DNA from: Exiguobacterium indicum HHS 31
GTDB lineage: Bacteria > Bacillota > Bacilli > Exiguobacteriales > Exiguobacteriaceae
NCBI RefSeq assembly: GCF_001939065.1
Contig: NZ_MPSZ01000003.1
Location: 124,001-188,000 of the forward strand
DNA length: 64,000 bases
Reading direction: 5' to 3'
The notes below the pieces were generated by a model. That model was not told where the DNA came from. It did no database searches and saw only the letters and a program-made list of their open reading frames with translations. Made by a program: the position numbers and the translations under genes. Below, one piece after another: positions 1-9,299 of the stretch. Each line of letters starts with the position of its first letter. Positions within the stretch are counted from its first letter, which is position 1.

Positions 1-111
1 AATCGCGAGGAACGTGTAGTAAATGAGAATCGCAAACGTGACCGCACCGAGGTACATCACGTTTTGACGGATGTTCTTCAAATTTTGAAACGCCAGTTTA
101 GACAAGCTCAC
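1..111 (-). CDS. BceB-type ABC transporter permease, N-terminal fragment
   Basis: Only the first 37 codons lie in the window; the gene runs off the left edge. The readable start is GTG, giving MSLSKLAFQNLKNIRQNV followed by a hydrophobic first membrane helix (YLGAVTFAILIYYTFLAI). The GTG overlaps the last 14 bases of the upstream ATPase gene, as is usual for translationally coupled BceA-BceB pairs, whose permeases carry ten membrane helices and a large extracellular domain. In that family the pair confers resistance to or senses peptide antibiotics such as bacitracin. The substrate cannot be told from this fragment. Confidence 0.75.
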   Translation of the reverse strand, partial: MSLSKLAFQNLKNIRQNVMYLGAVTFAILIYYTFLAI

Positions 112-859
112 GGACGGCACCTCCGAGTTCACGCTGGACTTCCATGATCTGTTCGAAGAATTCCTTCTGCGAACCAAAGCGATGGACTTCCTTGAACAGC
201 TCTCCGTCCTTGACGAACAAAATTCGTTCCGCATAAGACGCTGTCATCGGATCATGCGTTACCATTAAAATCGTCGCGCCTTCGTTGTTGAGCGACTGCA
301 TCGCTTCGAGTAACCCGGTCGCTGACTTCGAATCCAGCGCACCGGTCGGCTCGTCGGCTAAAATGAGCGACGGATCATGAATGATCGCACGCGCGGCAGC
401 TGTCCGTTGTTTTTGGCCGCCCGATAGTTCAACGGGACGTTTATCGAGTAAGTCATAGATACCGAGTTGACGTGCCACACGATCGACACGTTCTAAGATC
501 ATCTTTTTATCGACGTTCGCGAGTGATAGCGGTAAGGCGATGTTTTCCCGGACCGTCATCGTATCGAGGAGATTGAAATCCTGGAAGATGAAGCCGAGTT
601 GTTCCCGGCGGAAACGTGCTAATTGTTTTTCCTTCATCGCCGTCACGTCTGCTCCGTTGATTAAAATCGAGCCGTCCGTCGGCTGATCGATCGTCGATAA
701 TAAATTGAGTAACGTCGATTTCCCGGCACCGGATGGTCCCATGATACTGACGAACTCTCCTTCGTGGACACGGAGCGTCGTCGGACGCAGTGCTTCGTGG
801 CGCGCTGTTTTCGTTTGATACGTTTTTGAAATCTGTTCTGCTTGTAAGATTGCTTTCAT
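98..859 (-). CDS. ABC transporter ATP-binding protein, BceA/MacB-type
   Basis: This 253-residue cytoplasmic ATPase energises the permease whose start overlaps its 3' end. Walker A (GPSGAGKST) is near residue 41, the signature LSGGQKQR near 145 and Walker B (LILADEP) near 165, followed by the switch His of VTHD. The stretch FIFQDFNLLDTMTVRENI and the 253-residue length fit the antimicrobial-peptide exporter group (BceA, YxdL). The start is preceded by AGGAGG. Upstream, TTTTGA and TAGACT spaced 17 bases (about 905-935, minus strand) could be its promoter. No two-component system, the usual partner of this family, is visible in the window, so the inducer remains unknown. Confidence 0.9.
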   Translation of the reverse strand: MKAILQAEQISKTYQTKTARHEALRPTTLRVHEGEFVSIMGPSGAGKSTLLNLLSTIDQPTDGSILINGADVTAMKEKQLARFRREQLGFIFQDFNLLDTMTVRENIALPLSLANVDKKMILERVDRVARQLGIYDLLDKRPVELSGGQKQRTAAARAIIHDPSLILADEPTGALDSKSATGLLEAMQSLNNEGATILMVTHDPMTASYAERILFVKDGELFKEVHRFGSQKEFFEQIMEVQRELGGAVRELV

Positions 860-974
860 CTGTAATGCCTCCTGTGTTTGATTCGTTACACTTAGTCTAG
901 CCCTTCCCTGCTTTTCTCAAAATGGACTTTGCTTTCACTTCTCTTACAAAACGGTAAGGCAAGGGAGGAGACGA

Positions 975-1006
975 CAAAAAAGCCCCCATCCGCAAGGAAT
1001 GGAGGC
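975..1006 (-). terminator. intrinsic terminator of EIIA gene
   Basis: On the minus strand GCCTCCAT pairs with ATGGGGGC (one G-U pair) around a 9-base loop, followed by a T6 tract. It lies directly after the stop of the EIIA gene. Confidence 0.8.
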
Positions 1007-1016
1007 GTATCGTATC

Positions 1017-1520
1017 TTATTTATGTGTTGCTTTAAAGAGCTCTGTGTCGCCTGCGACAACAGAAGTTCCTTCCGCTGGTACAGCTGAAAGCGTGAATTG
1101 ATCGTGGTTCGTCACGATGATCGGTGTGATCGTCGATGGTGCGTTCGCACGGATGTAGTCAAGGTCGAACTCGACGAGGACGTCTCCTGCTTTGACTTTG
1201 TCACCTGACTGGACGTGAGCCGTGAAACCTTCACCTTTAAGGTTAACTGTATCCAGACCAACGTGGATCAACAGTTCAAGACCATCTTCACCTTTTAGAC
1301 CGATTGCGTGTTTTGTTGGGAAGATCGTTTCAACCGTTGCGTTGATCGGCGAGACGACTTTACCTTCAGTTGGTTCGATCGCGACACCGTCGCCCATCAT
1401 TTTTTGAGAGAAAACTTGATCGGGTACGTTCTCGATGTTGACGATTTTACCTGTAAGTGCAGAAGCGATTTTCGCGTTTCCTGCGTCGTTACCACCAAAC
1501 AATTTTTTTAAGAATCCCAT
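1017..1520 (-). CDS. crr: PTS glucose-type EIIA component
   Basis: A stand-alone 167-residue EIIA-Glc protein that accepts phosphate from HPr and passes it to an EIIB domain of a sugar permease; a soluble protein. The PTS_EIIA_1 fold is recognisable from VSPINATVETI, the KHAIGLK segment with conserved His71, and LLIHVGLDTVNLKG holding the phosphoryl-accepting His86. The first 20 residues (MGFLKKLFGG...) match the amphipathic N-terminal leader of free EIIA proteins. It is monocistronic, with its own terminator, and no EIIBC gene is adjacent, so it probably serves unlinked permeases. In Firmicutes the regulatory role of EIIA-Glc seen in enterobacteria does not generally apply. Confidence 0.93.
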   Translation of the reverse strand: MGFLKKLFGGNDAGNAKIASALTGKIVNIENVPDQVFSQKMMGDGVAIEPTEGKVVSPINATVETIFPTKHAIGLKGEDGLELLIHVGLDTVNLKGEGFTAHVQSGDKVKAGDVLVEFDLDYIRANAPSTITPIIVTNHDQFTLSAVPAEGTSVVAGDTELFKATHK

Positions 1521-1695
1521 GATACTATCCCTCTACTTTCTCGATCGTTTTTCTTCCGAATGGAAGTTTCGATTTTTTATAGGAGTAAGCTGTCAGACAG
1601 CTCGCTCACGTTCTCACAAAAAGCATACGTTTGTCCCTCTGGTTTTGCAAGTATTTTTGTGTGATAATAGTTAGAAATCATAAGGAGGCGCTTAC

Positions 1696-3402
1696 ATGTT
1701 ACCATTTTCAGAAATTACATATGTCCGTCCTGACCTTGCCTTGCTTGAAACATCCATGAATCAAGCGATCGCTCGACTGACGGAAGCCACACAGGTAGAT
1801 GAAGCAAACGCAGCCATCACTGAGATTAATACCCTCAGAAATCAATTTGAAACGGCAAGCCAGCTCGTCGAGATCCGCCACACGATCGATACACGCGATA
1901 CGTTCTATGAGACGGAACAAGGATTCTTTGATGAAGCGAGTGCGATCTATCAAGGATATGTCTCAAGCTATTATCAAGCGTTGACGACGCATCCACTCCG
2001 CAGTGAACTCGAACAGACGCAAGGCAAACAGTTATTCCTGATTGCTGAAGCGAGCCTGAAGACGTTCTCGGAAGAGATCATTCCAAAACTCCAAGAAGAG
2101 AACCGTCTCTCGAGTGAATATACGAAACTGATGTCTTCTGCTCAAATCGAGTTCGATGGCAAGACGCTCAACTTATCACAGTTCGGCCCCTATCTTCAAT
2201 CACCTGATCGTGATGTCCGTAAAGCAGCTTCTGAAGCACGCTACGGCTATTTAAAAGAACAAGGCGAAGCAATCGATACGATCTACGACAAACTCGTTCG
2301 CATCCGGACCGAGATCGCGAAGACACTCGGTTTCCCATCGTTCGTCGAGCTCGGATACGCACGGATGCTCCGCGTCGATTATAACCAATCGATGGTCGAA
2401 CAGTACCGCGAACAAATCCGTGAGACGATCGTTCCGCTCGCGACACAACTTAAAGAACGCCAGCAACGACGGATCGGCGTCGATCAGTTGTATTACTACG
2501 ATGAAGGATTTGCCTTCAAGTCTGGTAATGCGACACCGAAAGGCGAAGAGTCGTTCATCATCGAAGGCGGCAAAAAGATGTATGCAGAGATGTCACCGGA
2601 GACGAACGAGTTCTTCAACTACATGCTCGACCGGGAAGCACTCGATTTAACGGCGAAACCTGGGAAAGCCGGCGGTGGGTATTGTACCTACATCGCAGAC
2701 GAAAAACTCCCGTTCATCTTCTCGAACTTCAATGGAACGGCAGGCGACATCGATGTCCTGACGCACGAAGTCGGACACGCCTTCCAAGTCTATGAGAGCC
2801 GTCACCTGACAGCTCCAGAGAGTGCTTTCCCAACGTATGAAGCGTGTGAGATTCACTCGATGTCGATGGAATTCTTCGCTTATCCTTGGATGGAAGAGTT
2901 CTTCGGTGAAGAGACAGCAAAATACAAATTCAATCACCTCGCAGGAAGCGTCACATTCCTTCCGTACGGCGTTGCGATTGACGAGTTCCAACACGTCATC
3001 TACAACCAACCGGAATTGACACCAGCTGAGCGTCGCGAAGCATGGCGGACAATCGAGAAGAAATACTTGCCGCATCGTGATTACGAAGCGAACGATTATC
3101 TCGATTCAGGTGCATGGTGGCATCAGCAAGGACACGTCTTCGGCAGTCCGTTCTACTATATCGATTACACGCTCGCTCAAGTCTGTGCCTTCCAGTTCTA
3201 TGCTTGGATGGAACAAGACCGGGAAGCGGCTTGGAAGTCATATCTCGATCTCTGTCGTGCCGGCGGCTCGGAAAGCTTCCTTACGCTCGTCGAACGTGCT
3301 GGATTGAAGTCTCCGTTCGCACCAGGTACGGTCGAGGCAGCAGTCGCACCGGTCAAAGCGTATCTCGAACAAGCAGACGACCTCGTACTCGATCGCGTCT
3401 AA
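1696..3402 (+). CDS. M3-family oligoendopeptidase (PepF-like)
   Basis: A 568-residue cytoplasmic zinc metallopeptidase of family M3 (thimet/PepF group) that degrades oligopeptides. The zinc motif HEVGH lies at about residues 357-361, within VLTHEVGHAFQVYESR, and the third ligand Glu is expected in CEIHSMSMEFF near residue 385. FSNFNGTAGDIDVL just before the zinc motif is typical of the M3B branch. The length is close to the 560-600 usual for this branch. AAGGAGG lies 8 bases before the ATG. The gene stands alone between a divergent EIIA gene and a strong terminator. Confidence 0.93.
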   Translation: MLPFSEITYVRPDLALLETSMNQAIARLTEATQVDEANAAITEINTLRNQFETASQLVEIRHTIDTRDTFYETEQGFFDEASAIYQGYVSSYYQALTTHPLRSELEQTQGKQLFLIAEASLKTFSEEIIPKLQEENRLSSEYTKLMSSAQIEFDGKTLNLSQFGPYLQSPDRDVRKAASEARYGYLKEQGEAIDTIYDKLVRIRTEIAKTLGFPSFVELGYARMLRVDYNQSMVEQYREQIRETIVPLATQLKERQQRRIGVDQLYYYDEGFAFKSGNATPKGEESFIIEGGKKMYAEMSPETNEFFNYMLDREALDLTAKPGKAGGGYCTYIADEKLPFIFSNFNGTAGDIDVLTHEVGHAFQVYESRHLTAPESAFPTYEACEIHSMSMEFFAYPWMEEFFGEETAKYKFNHLAGSVTFLPYGVAIDEFQHVIYNQPELTPAERREAWRTIEKKYLPHRDYEANDYLDSGAWWHQQGHVFGSPFYYIDYTLAQVCAFQFYAWMEQDREAAWKSYLDLCRAGGSESFLTLVERAGLKSPFAPGTVEAAVAPVKAYLEQADDLVLDRV

Positions 3403-3430
3403 TTATTCGTTTTCCTCAATTTATCCAATG

Positions 3431-3472
3431 AAAAAGGTGAGTTTCCGGACGGAAACTCACCTTTTCTATTTT
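3431..3472. terminator. bidirectional intrinsic terminator
   Basis: A 14-bp stem (AAAGGTGAGTTTCC with its complement) closes a 4-base loop and is flanked by an A tract on the left and TTTTCTATTTT on the right. It sits between the convergent M3 peptidase and GGDEF-EAL genes and can serve both. Confidence 0.85.
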
Positions 3473-3506
3473 AAGAGACCTCAATCTTTAGACTGTAACT
3501 AGTGAT

Positions 3507-6293
3507 TCATTCAGATAAAAGCGTTTCATGATACTTTCCGTACCAGACGCGGAACTCGTCTGCCGGGATTGGTCTTGAATAATAAAAACCTTGTGCATAC
3601 TCGCAATCCAGCTGTTGCAGATGATTCGCCTGCTCCAGTTCCTCGATGCCTTCGGCGACAACATCATATTTCAATGTATGCGCCAGTTTAATGATCGTCT
3701 CGATGAGCGGTGCGTTCGAACAGGCATCCGGACCGCTGATGAACGAGCGATCGATTTTCAGTCGCTGAATAGGCAATCGACTCAAGTAGGACAAAGACGA
3801 ATAACCAGTACCAAAGTCATCGATCGCCAGACGATAACCCATTTGGTGTAACGTCTGAAGCGCCTCGAAGACACGTCCGTCCGAAAAGACACCGAAAGAT
3901 TCCGTGATTTCGAGTTCCATCCGGTCTTCAATTCCAGGATGAATTTCTCGGACGCCCGTCAGGTAATCCACAATCCGACCAGAGACGAGCTCTTTTACGG
4001 ATAAGTTCGCTGAGACGCGAAGCGATCCGAGCTCCGTTTCTTTCCACGCCTCTACTTGGCGAACCGTTTCAGCAACGACCCACATCCCAATCTCTTCGAT
4101 GAGCATCGATCGCTCGGCAATTGGAATGAAGACTGCCGGACTGATCATGCCACGTTCTGGATGGAACCAGCGCAAGAGCGCCTCACAACCGTCCACCTGC
4201 CGTGTCGCAAGGTTGATTTGCGGTTGGTAGAACAATTGTAACTCGTTCTTTTCAATCGCATCCCGTAACTCCCCTTCCAATACGACCGATTCCAGATATT
4301 CCGCACTCATCCAAGGTTCGAACCAGACCGGTCCACCTTCTGTCTGTTGTTTCGCATGTTGCATCGCGATATCGACAGAGGATAATAACGAAGTGACAGC
4401 TACTGCATCGTCCGGATAGCGGACCATACTCATACTGATGCTGACGTTCACGAATTCTCCGTTAATTTCATAAACATGTTCGATGACTTGCTTTAATTTC
4501 TCGTAATCAACGATATCCTGTTGCGCGACTAATACAGCGAATTCATCTCCACCAATACGTGCTGCTTGTCCCGTTCCGATGAAATGATGCTTCAGTCGAT
4601 TCGCGAGATCCTTTAAAATCTGATCTCCTGCCCCATGACCGTAAATATCATTGATTCGGCGGAATTGACGAATGCTGATAGTGACGAGCTCGCCTGTTTG
4701 TGGTGCTCTCAGTGCATCCTGCATCTTTTGTTCAAATCCATTTCGATTCAGTAACCCCGTCAACATATCAAAAAGCGCAAGTTGTGTAATGCGTTCTTCT
4801 CGCCGAAACTGATCTGTCTCATCATGACAAGAGAGATATAAGGCAACACCTGTTTCATCCTCTTTGTTCGGAACGTGAATGATGTTGACGAACATATTTA
4901 AAATATCTTCGTCAAATAACATTTTACAGCGAATCGTCTGACTGTTCCCTTCGATGGCTTGTTGAAGTGCTCGTCGCATTCGATTCAAATCAGCTGGATG
5001 CACCAATTCTTCAATCGTCCAACCCGAAGTGGCATGCGTTAACTGTCGAAAACGATCATTTCCATTTAAAATCGTATAGTCCGACGATAAAGCAAGAATT
5101 GGATCTGTATTTTGAGAAAAGAGAGATTCGATTTCGGCTTTCTTCTGCTTAATCTCTTTTGTATTCGCATCACTATGATCGAGTAATCCAGCTATGATTG
5201 CTGTCATCGTCCGGAAGGCTTGAACGACTGGCTTGAAGTCATTTCTTTCGTGTACATGATACCCAGATTGCCGTCGATCCTCAGCAAACGTATTCGCTTC
5301 GTTTTGTAGTAAGGAAATATCTTTTCGAAAAGCACGTAATAATAACCAATTCAATATTAATAATGCCGCAATGACAAGAATGATTGTTGCAAATAGCAGC
5401 CAAGCATTTTGAATGATCTGCGATCCTCGGTGCTGCATTTCTTGTTGTACCTGTTTTAACTTTTGATCATATATCTGGTACATGCTTGTTTCATATTGTT
5501 TAGACTGATTAGCTAGTTTCGCATAGTTTTGATCGTTTGATGTACTCAACAGTTCATCCAACGTTTCTGTGTAATTTCGCATCTGACTTCTCATGTTTGC
5601 AATTTCTTGGCGCCCTGTATCGTCTTGTAACGAAACTACCTCGTACAAGGCATTCATGAGCGATTGTTGTCGAATGGGCAAGTCGATCCGCATTTGTTGG
5701 ATGCGTAATCGATCAATCGAACTAATTTCGTTGTCCCGACGTGCTTCTCGTAGAATCTGTGCCGATTTTCCAAGTTGCTCTTCCATCATGATAAGATGCG
5801 AGAACACATCGTAGTATGAACCAGTCTCTTTACTTAAGACGAGTTGATTAAAAATCACTTCACTTTTAAAATTCGTAGAGGCTGTGAAAAAGCGATGATT
5901 GGACTCGTATCCTTGACGCTCTAATTTCGTGAGTTCCTCCAACAACTCTTTACGTGCTGGGCCAATCGCTTGCTCTTCCTTTAGCTGTTCATATAAGTGG
6001 AAGAGAGAGTTTTCTGCTTGTTTTGTTACTTGTGGTTCCTCAACCTGTTTCTCTAAGGAAGCAAGATAATAAGATGTTAAATCTTGAGTCGCATGATTTG
6101 CTGGGATCACGATGTCAATCGCTTTTGCCGCCTCTTCGAAACGTTTTCCTTCTTCGAGTGTTTTGTTCAATTGGTGTAACGCAACGATAATCGCAAGTAG
6201 ACCGATGACTGCAATCATCCACGAGAACGTTTTATAGTAGGATCGTCTTCGAAAAGCTTCTTCGATGAAGACTGGTGATAAACGTCGCAACAC
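3507..6293 (-). CDS. membrane PAS-GGDEF-EAL c-di-GMP turnover protein
   Basis: A 928-residue inner-membrane protein. Helix 1 (about 24-42) and helix 2 (about 298-320) bracket a 250-residue extracytoplasmic, largely helical sensor region; a linker and a PAS domain (about 385-500) follow, then GGDEF (about 520-660) and EAL (about 675-920). The cyclase signature is intact (RIGGDEF) but the RxxD inhibitory I-site is absent (HFIGTGQAARIGGDEF). The EAL domain keeps EALLRW, LEITES, IDDFGTGYSS, LKIDRSFI and VVAEGIE, so phosphodiesterase activity is expected. Both activities are possible; which prevails cannot be read from sequence. It is monocistronic, and the ATG follows GGGAGGA. The signal sensed outside is unknown. 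Confidence 0.92.
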   Translation of the reverse strand: MLRRLSPVFIEEAFRRRSYYKTFSWMIAVIGLLAIIVALHQLNKTLEEGKRFEEAAKAIDIVIPANHATQDLTSYYLASLEKQVEEPQVTKQAENSLFHLYEQLKEEQAIGPARKELLEELTKLERQGYESNHRFFTASTNFKSEVIFNQLVLSKETGSYYDVFSHLIMMEEQLGKSAQILREARRDNEISSIDRLRIQQMRIDLPIRQQSLMNALYEVVSLQDDTGRQEIANMRSQMRNYTETLDELLSTSNDQNYAKLANQSKQYETSMYQIYDQKLKQVQQEMQHRGSQIIQNAWLLFATIILVIAALLILNWLLLRAFRKDISLLQNEANTFAEDRRQSGYHVHERNDFKPVVQAFRTMTAIIAGLLDHSDANTKEIKQKKAEIESLFSQNTDPILALSSDYTILNGNDRFRQLTHATSGWTIEELVHPADLNRMRRALQQAIEGNSQTIRCKMLFDEDILNMFVNIIHVPNKEDETGVALYLSCHDETDQFRREERITQLALFDMLTGLLNRNGFEQKMQDALRAPQTGELVTISIRQFRRINDIYGHGAGDQILKDLANRLKHHFIGTGQAARIGGDEFAVLVAQQDIVDYEKLKQVIEHVYEINGEFVNVSISMSMVRYPDDAVAVTSLLSSVDIAMQHAKQQTEGGPVWFEPWMSAEYLESVVLEGELRDAIEKNELQLFYQPQINLATRQVDGCEALLRWFHPERGMISPAVFIPIAERSMLIEEIGMWVVAETVRQVEAWKETELGSLRVSANLSVKELVSGRIVDYLTGVREIHPGIEDRMELEITESFGVFSDGRVFEALQTLHQMGYRLAIDDFGTGYSSLSYLSRLPIQRLKIDRSFISGPDACSNAPLIETIIKLAHTLKYDVVAEGIEELEQANHLQQLDCEYAQGFYYSRPIPADEFRVWYGKYHETLLSE

Positions 6294-6370
6294 ATCGTCC
6301 TCCCTAAAATGTCATTATGCTTCTATATCGTCTCTTTTTGCTGTATGTTGAAGTCGATTTAAGTCAATAA

Positions 6371-6410
6371 AAAGCACTTCTTCTCACATTTCGTGAAAAT
6401 AAGTGCTTTC
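6371..6410 (-). terminator. intrinsic terminator of CBS gene
   Basis: On the minus strand AAAGCACTT pairs with AAGTGCTTT around an inner TTTTCAC/GTGAGAA hairpin, followed by TTTTATTG. It separates the CBS gene from the downstream GGDEF-EAL gene. Confidence 0.7.
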
Positions 6411-6429
6411 TTTACTAGTTTTATATTTT

Positions 6430-6852
6430 TTAGTAACTGACATTTTCGCGCGCTACTTTTTTCGCGAAATAATCGATGATATCCCGACGACGAATGATTC
6501 CGATAAAGTGCTTTCCATCATCGATGACAGGAACGAAGTTTTGGTCCGTGATGACCTCAATCATCTCTTCCATTTGCGCAGTAATCGAGACTGGTTTATA
6601 ACGAACACGTTGTTTAATATCCGTTAACCGTGTTTGCAAGACGTGATCGTAGTCTGCATGCTCTAGATTAGCCTCGAGCGCCCACAAGACATCCCCTTCC
6701 GTTAATGTCCCTGCGTATTTACCTTTATTATCGACGAGCGGAACGGACGTAAATCGATGATGTTTCATCTTTTCTAATGCCTGTCTGACCGTCGATTCAG
6801 GATCTAAATATTTCACCTCATCTTTTGGTAGTAAGAAAAAAGCAATGTTCAT
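6430..6852 (-). CDS. CBS-domain pair protein
   Basis: A 140-residue cytoplasmic protein made almost entirely of two CBS motifs (about residues 8-62 and 78-135), which together form a Bateman module that usually binds adenosyl nucleotides. Motif positions include FTSVPLVDNKGKYAGTLTEGDVL in repeat 1 and NFVPVIDDGKHFIGIIRRRDII in repeat 2. No catalytic domain is attached. It starts MNIAFFLLPKDEV, a form common in stand-alone Firmicute CBS proteins. AGGGAGGAACAGAA precedes the ATG. The ligand and partner are unknown; it is not similar enough to the c-di-AMP binder DarB to name it so. Confidence 0.85.
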   Translation of the reverse strand: MNIAFFLLPKDEVKYLDPESTVRQALEKMKHHRFTSVPLVDNKGKYAGTLTEGDVLWALEANLEHADYDHVLQTRLTDIKQRVRYKPVSITAQMEEMIEVITDQNFVPVIDDGKHFIGIIRRRDIIDYFAKKVARENVSY

Positions 6853-7025
6853 TTCTGTTCCTCCCTAGCCACTCTGTGACACCTTCTTCATTTTATCACG
6901 AAGCCTCACTGGATTCATTTCTCAAATGATGAAAATCTCTACATAATTCCTTCATATTTATCCGTACCCTTCCGATAGTCAGAATAGACAGATTTTAAAG
7001 ACTATTTAGGATAGGAGAATTCATC

Positions 7026-9299
7026 ATGCGCCTCCCGATCACCCGTCGTTTGTTCATCGGGCTTATTTTGTTGCCTGCTCTTACTCTCGGTGTTTCCACT
7101 TGGTTTTCGTATGACCAAACAAGCCGAACTGTCGATCAACTGGTCGACTCGACATCCCAAACTGCTTTAAAGCAACTAGAACAATCGTTTTCCCGCATCA
7201 TCGATGATACTAAAAAAGATACAACACTCCTTGCCGGACTCCCTTCCAACCGTGAAGACGGTACTCTACCGAACTACATAGATACAACCAAACAACCCGA
7301 TGCTTCGGAGGCTCCTTCTCAAAAAGCAACAGATATCTATAATGTCCTTGAGAAATATGGCTCCTCAAAAATCGAAAATTCATTTATCCAATACGCTGAT
7401 ACGAAAGGCGGCTATCTTAACTGGCCAAAACAAGACGTCGCACCTGGATACGATCCTCGAAAAGAGATTTGGTATAAACAAGCGCTGGAGAATTCAAGCA
7501 CTGTCGCCATGAGCGAGCCTTACTATGATAGCGCGACGAAATTATCCATCATCGGTTTCTCTAAGGCGACACTAGATGCTCAAGCGAACATCAAAGGTGT
7601 ATTGTCTGTTTATAAAAGCATCAATCGTCTTGCTGAAGATATGAAACGGATTGAAATCGGACAAAAAGGATTTGTTTTCAGCTACACACAAGACGGTAAG
7701 GTCGTCACGCACCCGAACCGAAATTATTTCTTCAAAAAAATCAATCAACTACGTGAAGACGGAAAAGCATATTTCTCTGCTCCAAAGTCCATGTTAGAGC
7801 AAGAATCCGGTACGAAGATCATGGACGTCGCCGGAAAAAAATCGGTCGTCATTTGGCAAACTTCTTCGAAAACAGGATTCAAACTAGCCGTCGTACTGGA
7901 TTACGCTTCCTTGTATGCGCCTAAAGAAGCCATGCTCAATCAGTCATTGATCAATTTCGTCGTTGCGATCGCCCTCGCGACATTGATCGCTTGGTTGATC
8001 GGGCGTTCGATCAATCGCCCGCTGTCGATGCTCCGTCGTGAAGCATTAGCAATCGCATCAGGTGATTTGCGAACACAGCATCGTCCTAAACGATTCATCC
8101 GGGATGAATTAACAGACCTCAGTGCAAACTTCGACGCGATGCGCGCGCGCCTGCGACAAACGATTCTAGCGATGACTACATCCGCTACGACCGTTCGCGA
8201 TGCGTCAGAAGAGCTCTCAAACAATGCGACTCATGTACAAAAGGCTTCACGTCATATCGGACAGACAATGGAAGAAATCGCTGCTGCTGGTGAAACTCAA
8301 ACGAAACAAGCCGAACGTTCTTCCCATGCTGTATACGGTGTCAAGGAACGTTCTACAGCAATGCAACAGGTCGCGTCCACGACACTTTCTGAAGTCGCTT
8401 CCGTCGCTTCCGCTGCGACACGAGGAAGTGACGTGACGAAACAGACGATTTCTGATCTATTGAGCCATTCGGACTCATTGGAAAAAGAAATCGAGAACAC
8501 TTCTGATTTCTTAGGCAAACGTTCTGATGAGATCGGAAAGATTCTTGGAACGCTGCAAGCCATCTCGAGTCAGACGAATTTACTCGCCCTCAACGCAGCA
8601 ATCGAAGCCGCACGTGTTGGTGAACAAGGACGTGGATTTGCTGTCGTCGCGAGTGAGGTAAGAAAACTGGCCGAGGAGAGCGACGAATCCGCTAAACAAA
8701 TCAAACAGCTCCTCGATAATATTCAACAAGAAACACATACTGCCATGAGTGCGATGCACCATGTCATGAGTGATTTGAAGCTGTCTCTTGAGTCTGTCAA
8801 AACGACAGGCGATGACTTCGAGCGCATCGCAGGATCCGTACATCATGTCTCGAATCGAACAGAAGTATTGACTGGTGACATCGAGGCGCTGACGCTTGCT
8901 ACGGAAGAAGTATCCGATGCCATGGGAACCATTCTTGCTTTAACGGAAGAGAATGCAGCAGGTCTTGAGACAAGTGCTGCAAGTATTCAAGAAACGAATG
9001 CAACACTTGAATCCGTGACGACGGCAGCGGCTCACCTCGCTCACATCGCAGGTGATCTCCATGCGCTCACATTGGAATTCCAGTTAGACGAAACCGTATC
9101 TGACGAACATTCGGTCGAAGAACAAGAAGACGTCCTTTCATCAGAACCCGACACAAGCCATTCTGCTGACGATGCCTACGCGGAAGTCGCAAGCACAGAA
9201 TTGACGGAGCACGATATCGAAACGAATGATCCTGAAGTCGAGACAGGGCACGAGGAGGATCCAACACCTGAGTCCTCTCCATCTCCTACGAATCCATAA
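7026..9299 (+). CDS. methyl-accepting chemotaxis protein with acidic tail
   Basis: A 757-residue chemoreceptor: helix 1 at about 9-28, an extracellular dCache-type sensor (about 35-300, with [20 protein letters not shown]), helix 2 at about 305-326, HAMP (about 326-380) and a long signalling coiled coil (about 390-680). The hairpin tip [50 protein letters not shown] (written here only to place it, residues about 505-555) is the canonical CheA/CheW contact. Confidence 0.9.
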   Translation: MRLPITRRLFIGLILLPALTLGVSTWFSYDQTSRTVDQLVDSTSQTALKQLEQSFSRIIDDTKKDTTLLAGLPSNREDGTLPNYIDTTKQPDASEAPSQKATDIYNVLEKYGSSKIENSFIQYADTKGGYLNWPKQDVAPGYDPRKEIWYKQALENSSTVAMSEPYYDSATKLSIIGFSKATLDAQANIKGVLSVYKSINRLAEDMKRIEIGQKGFVFSYTQDGKVVTHPNRNYFFKKINQLREDGKAYFSAPKSMLEQESGTKIMDVAGKKSVVIWQTSSKTGFKLAVVLDYASLYAPKEAMLNQSLINFVVAIALATLIAWLIGRSINRPLSMLRREALAIASGDLRTQHRPKRFIRDELTDLSANFDAMRARLRQTILAMTTSATTVRDASEELSNNATHVQKASRHIGQTMEEIAAAGETQTKQAERSSHAVYGVKERSTAMQQVASTTLSEVASVASAATRGSDVTKQTISDLLSHSDSLEKEIENTSDFLGKRSDEIGKILGTLQAISSQTNLLALNAAIEAARVGEQGRGFAVVASEVRKLAEESDESAKQIKQLLDNIQQETHTAMSAMHHVMSDLKLSLESVKTTGDDFERIAGSVHHVSNRTEVLTGDIEALTLATEEVSDAMGTILALTEENAAGLETSAASIQETNATLESVTTAAAHLAHIAGDLHALTLEFQLDETVSDEHSVEEQEDVLSSEPDTSHSADDAYAEVASTELTEHDIETNDPEVETGHEEDPTPESSPSPTNP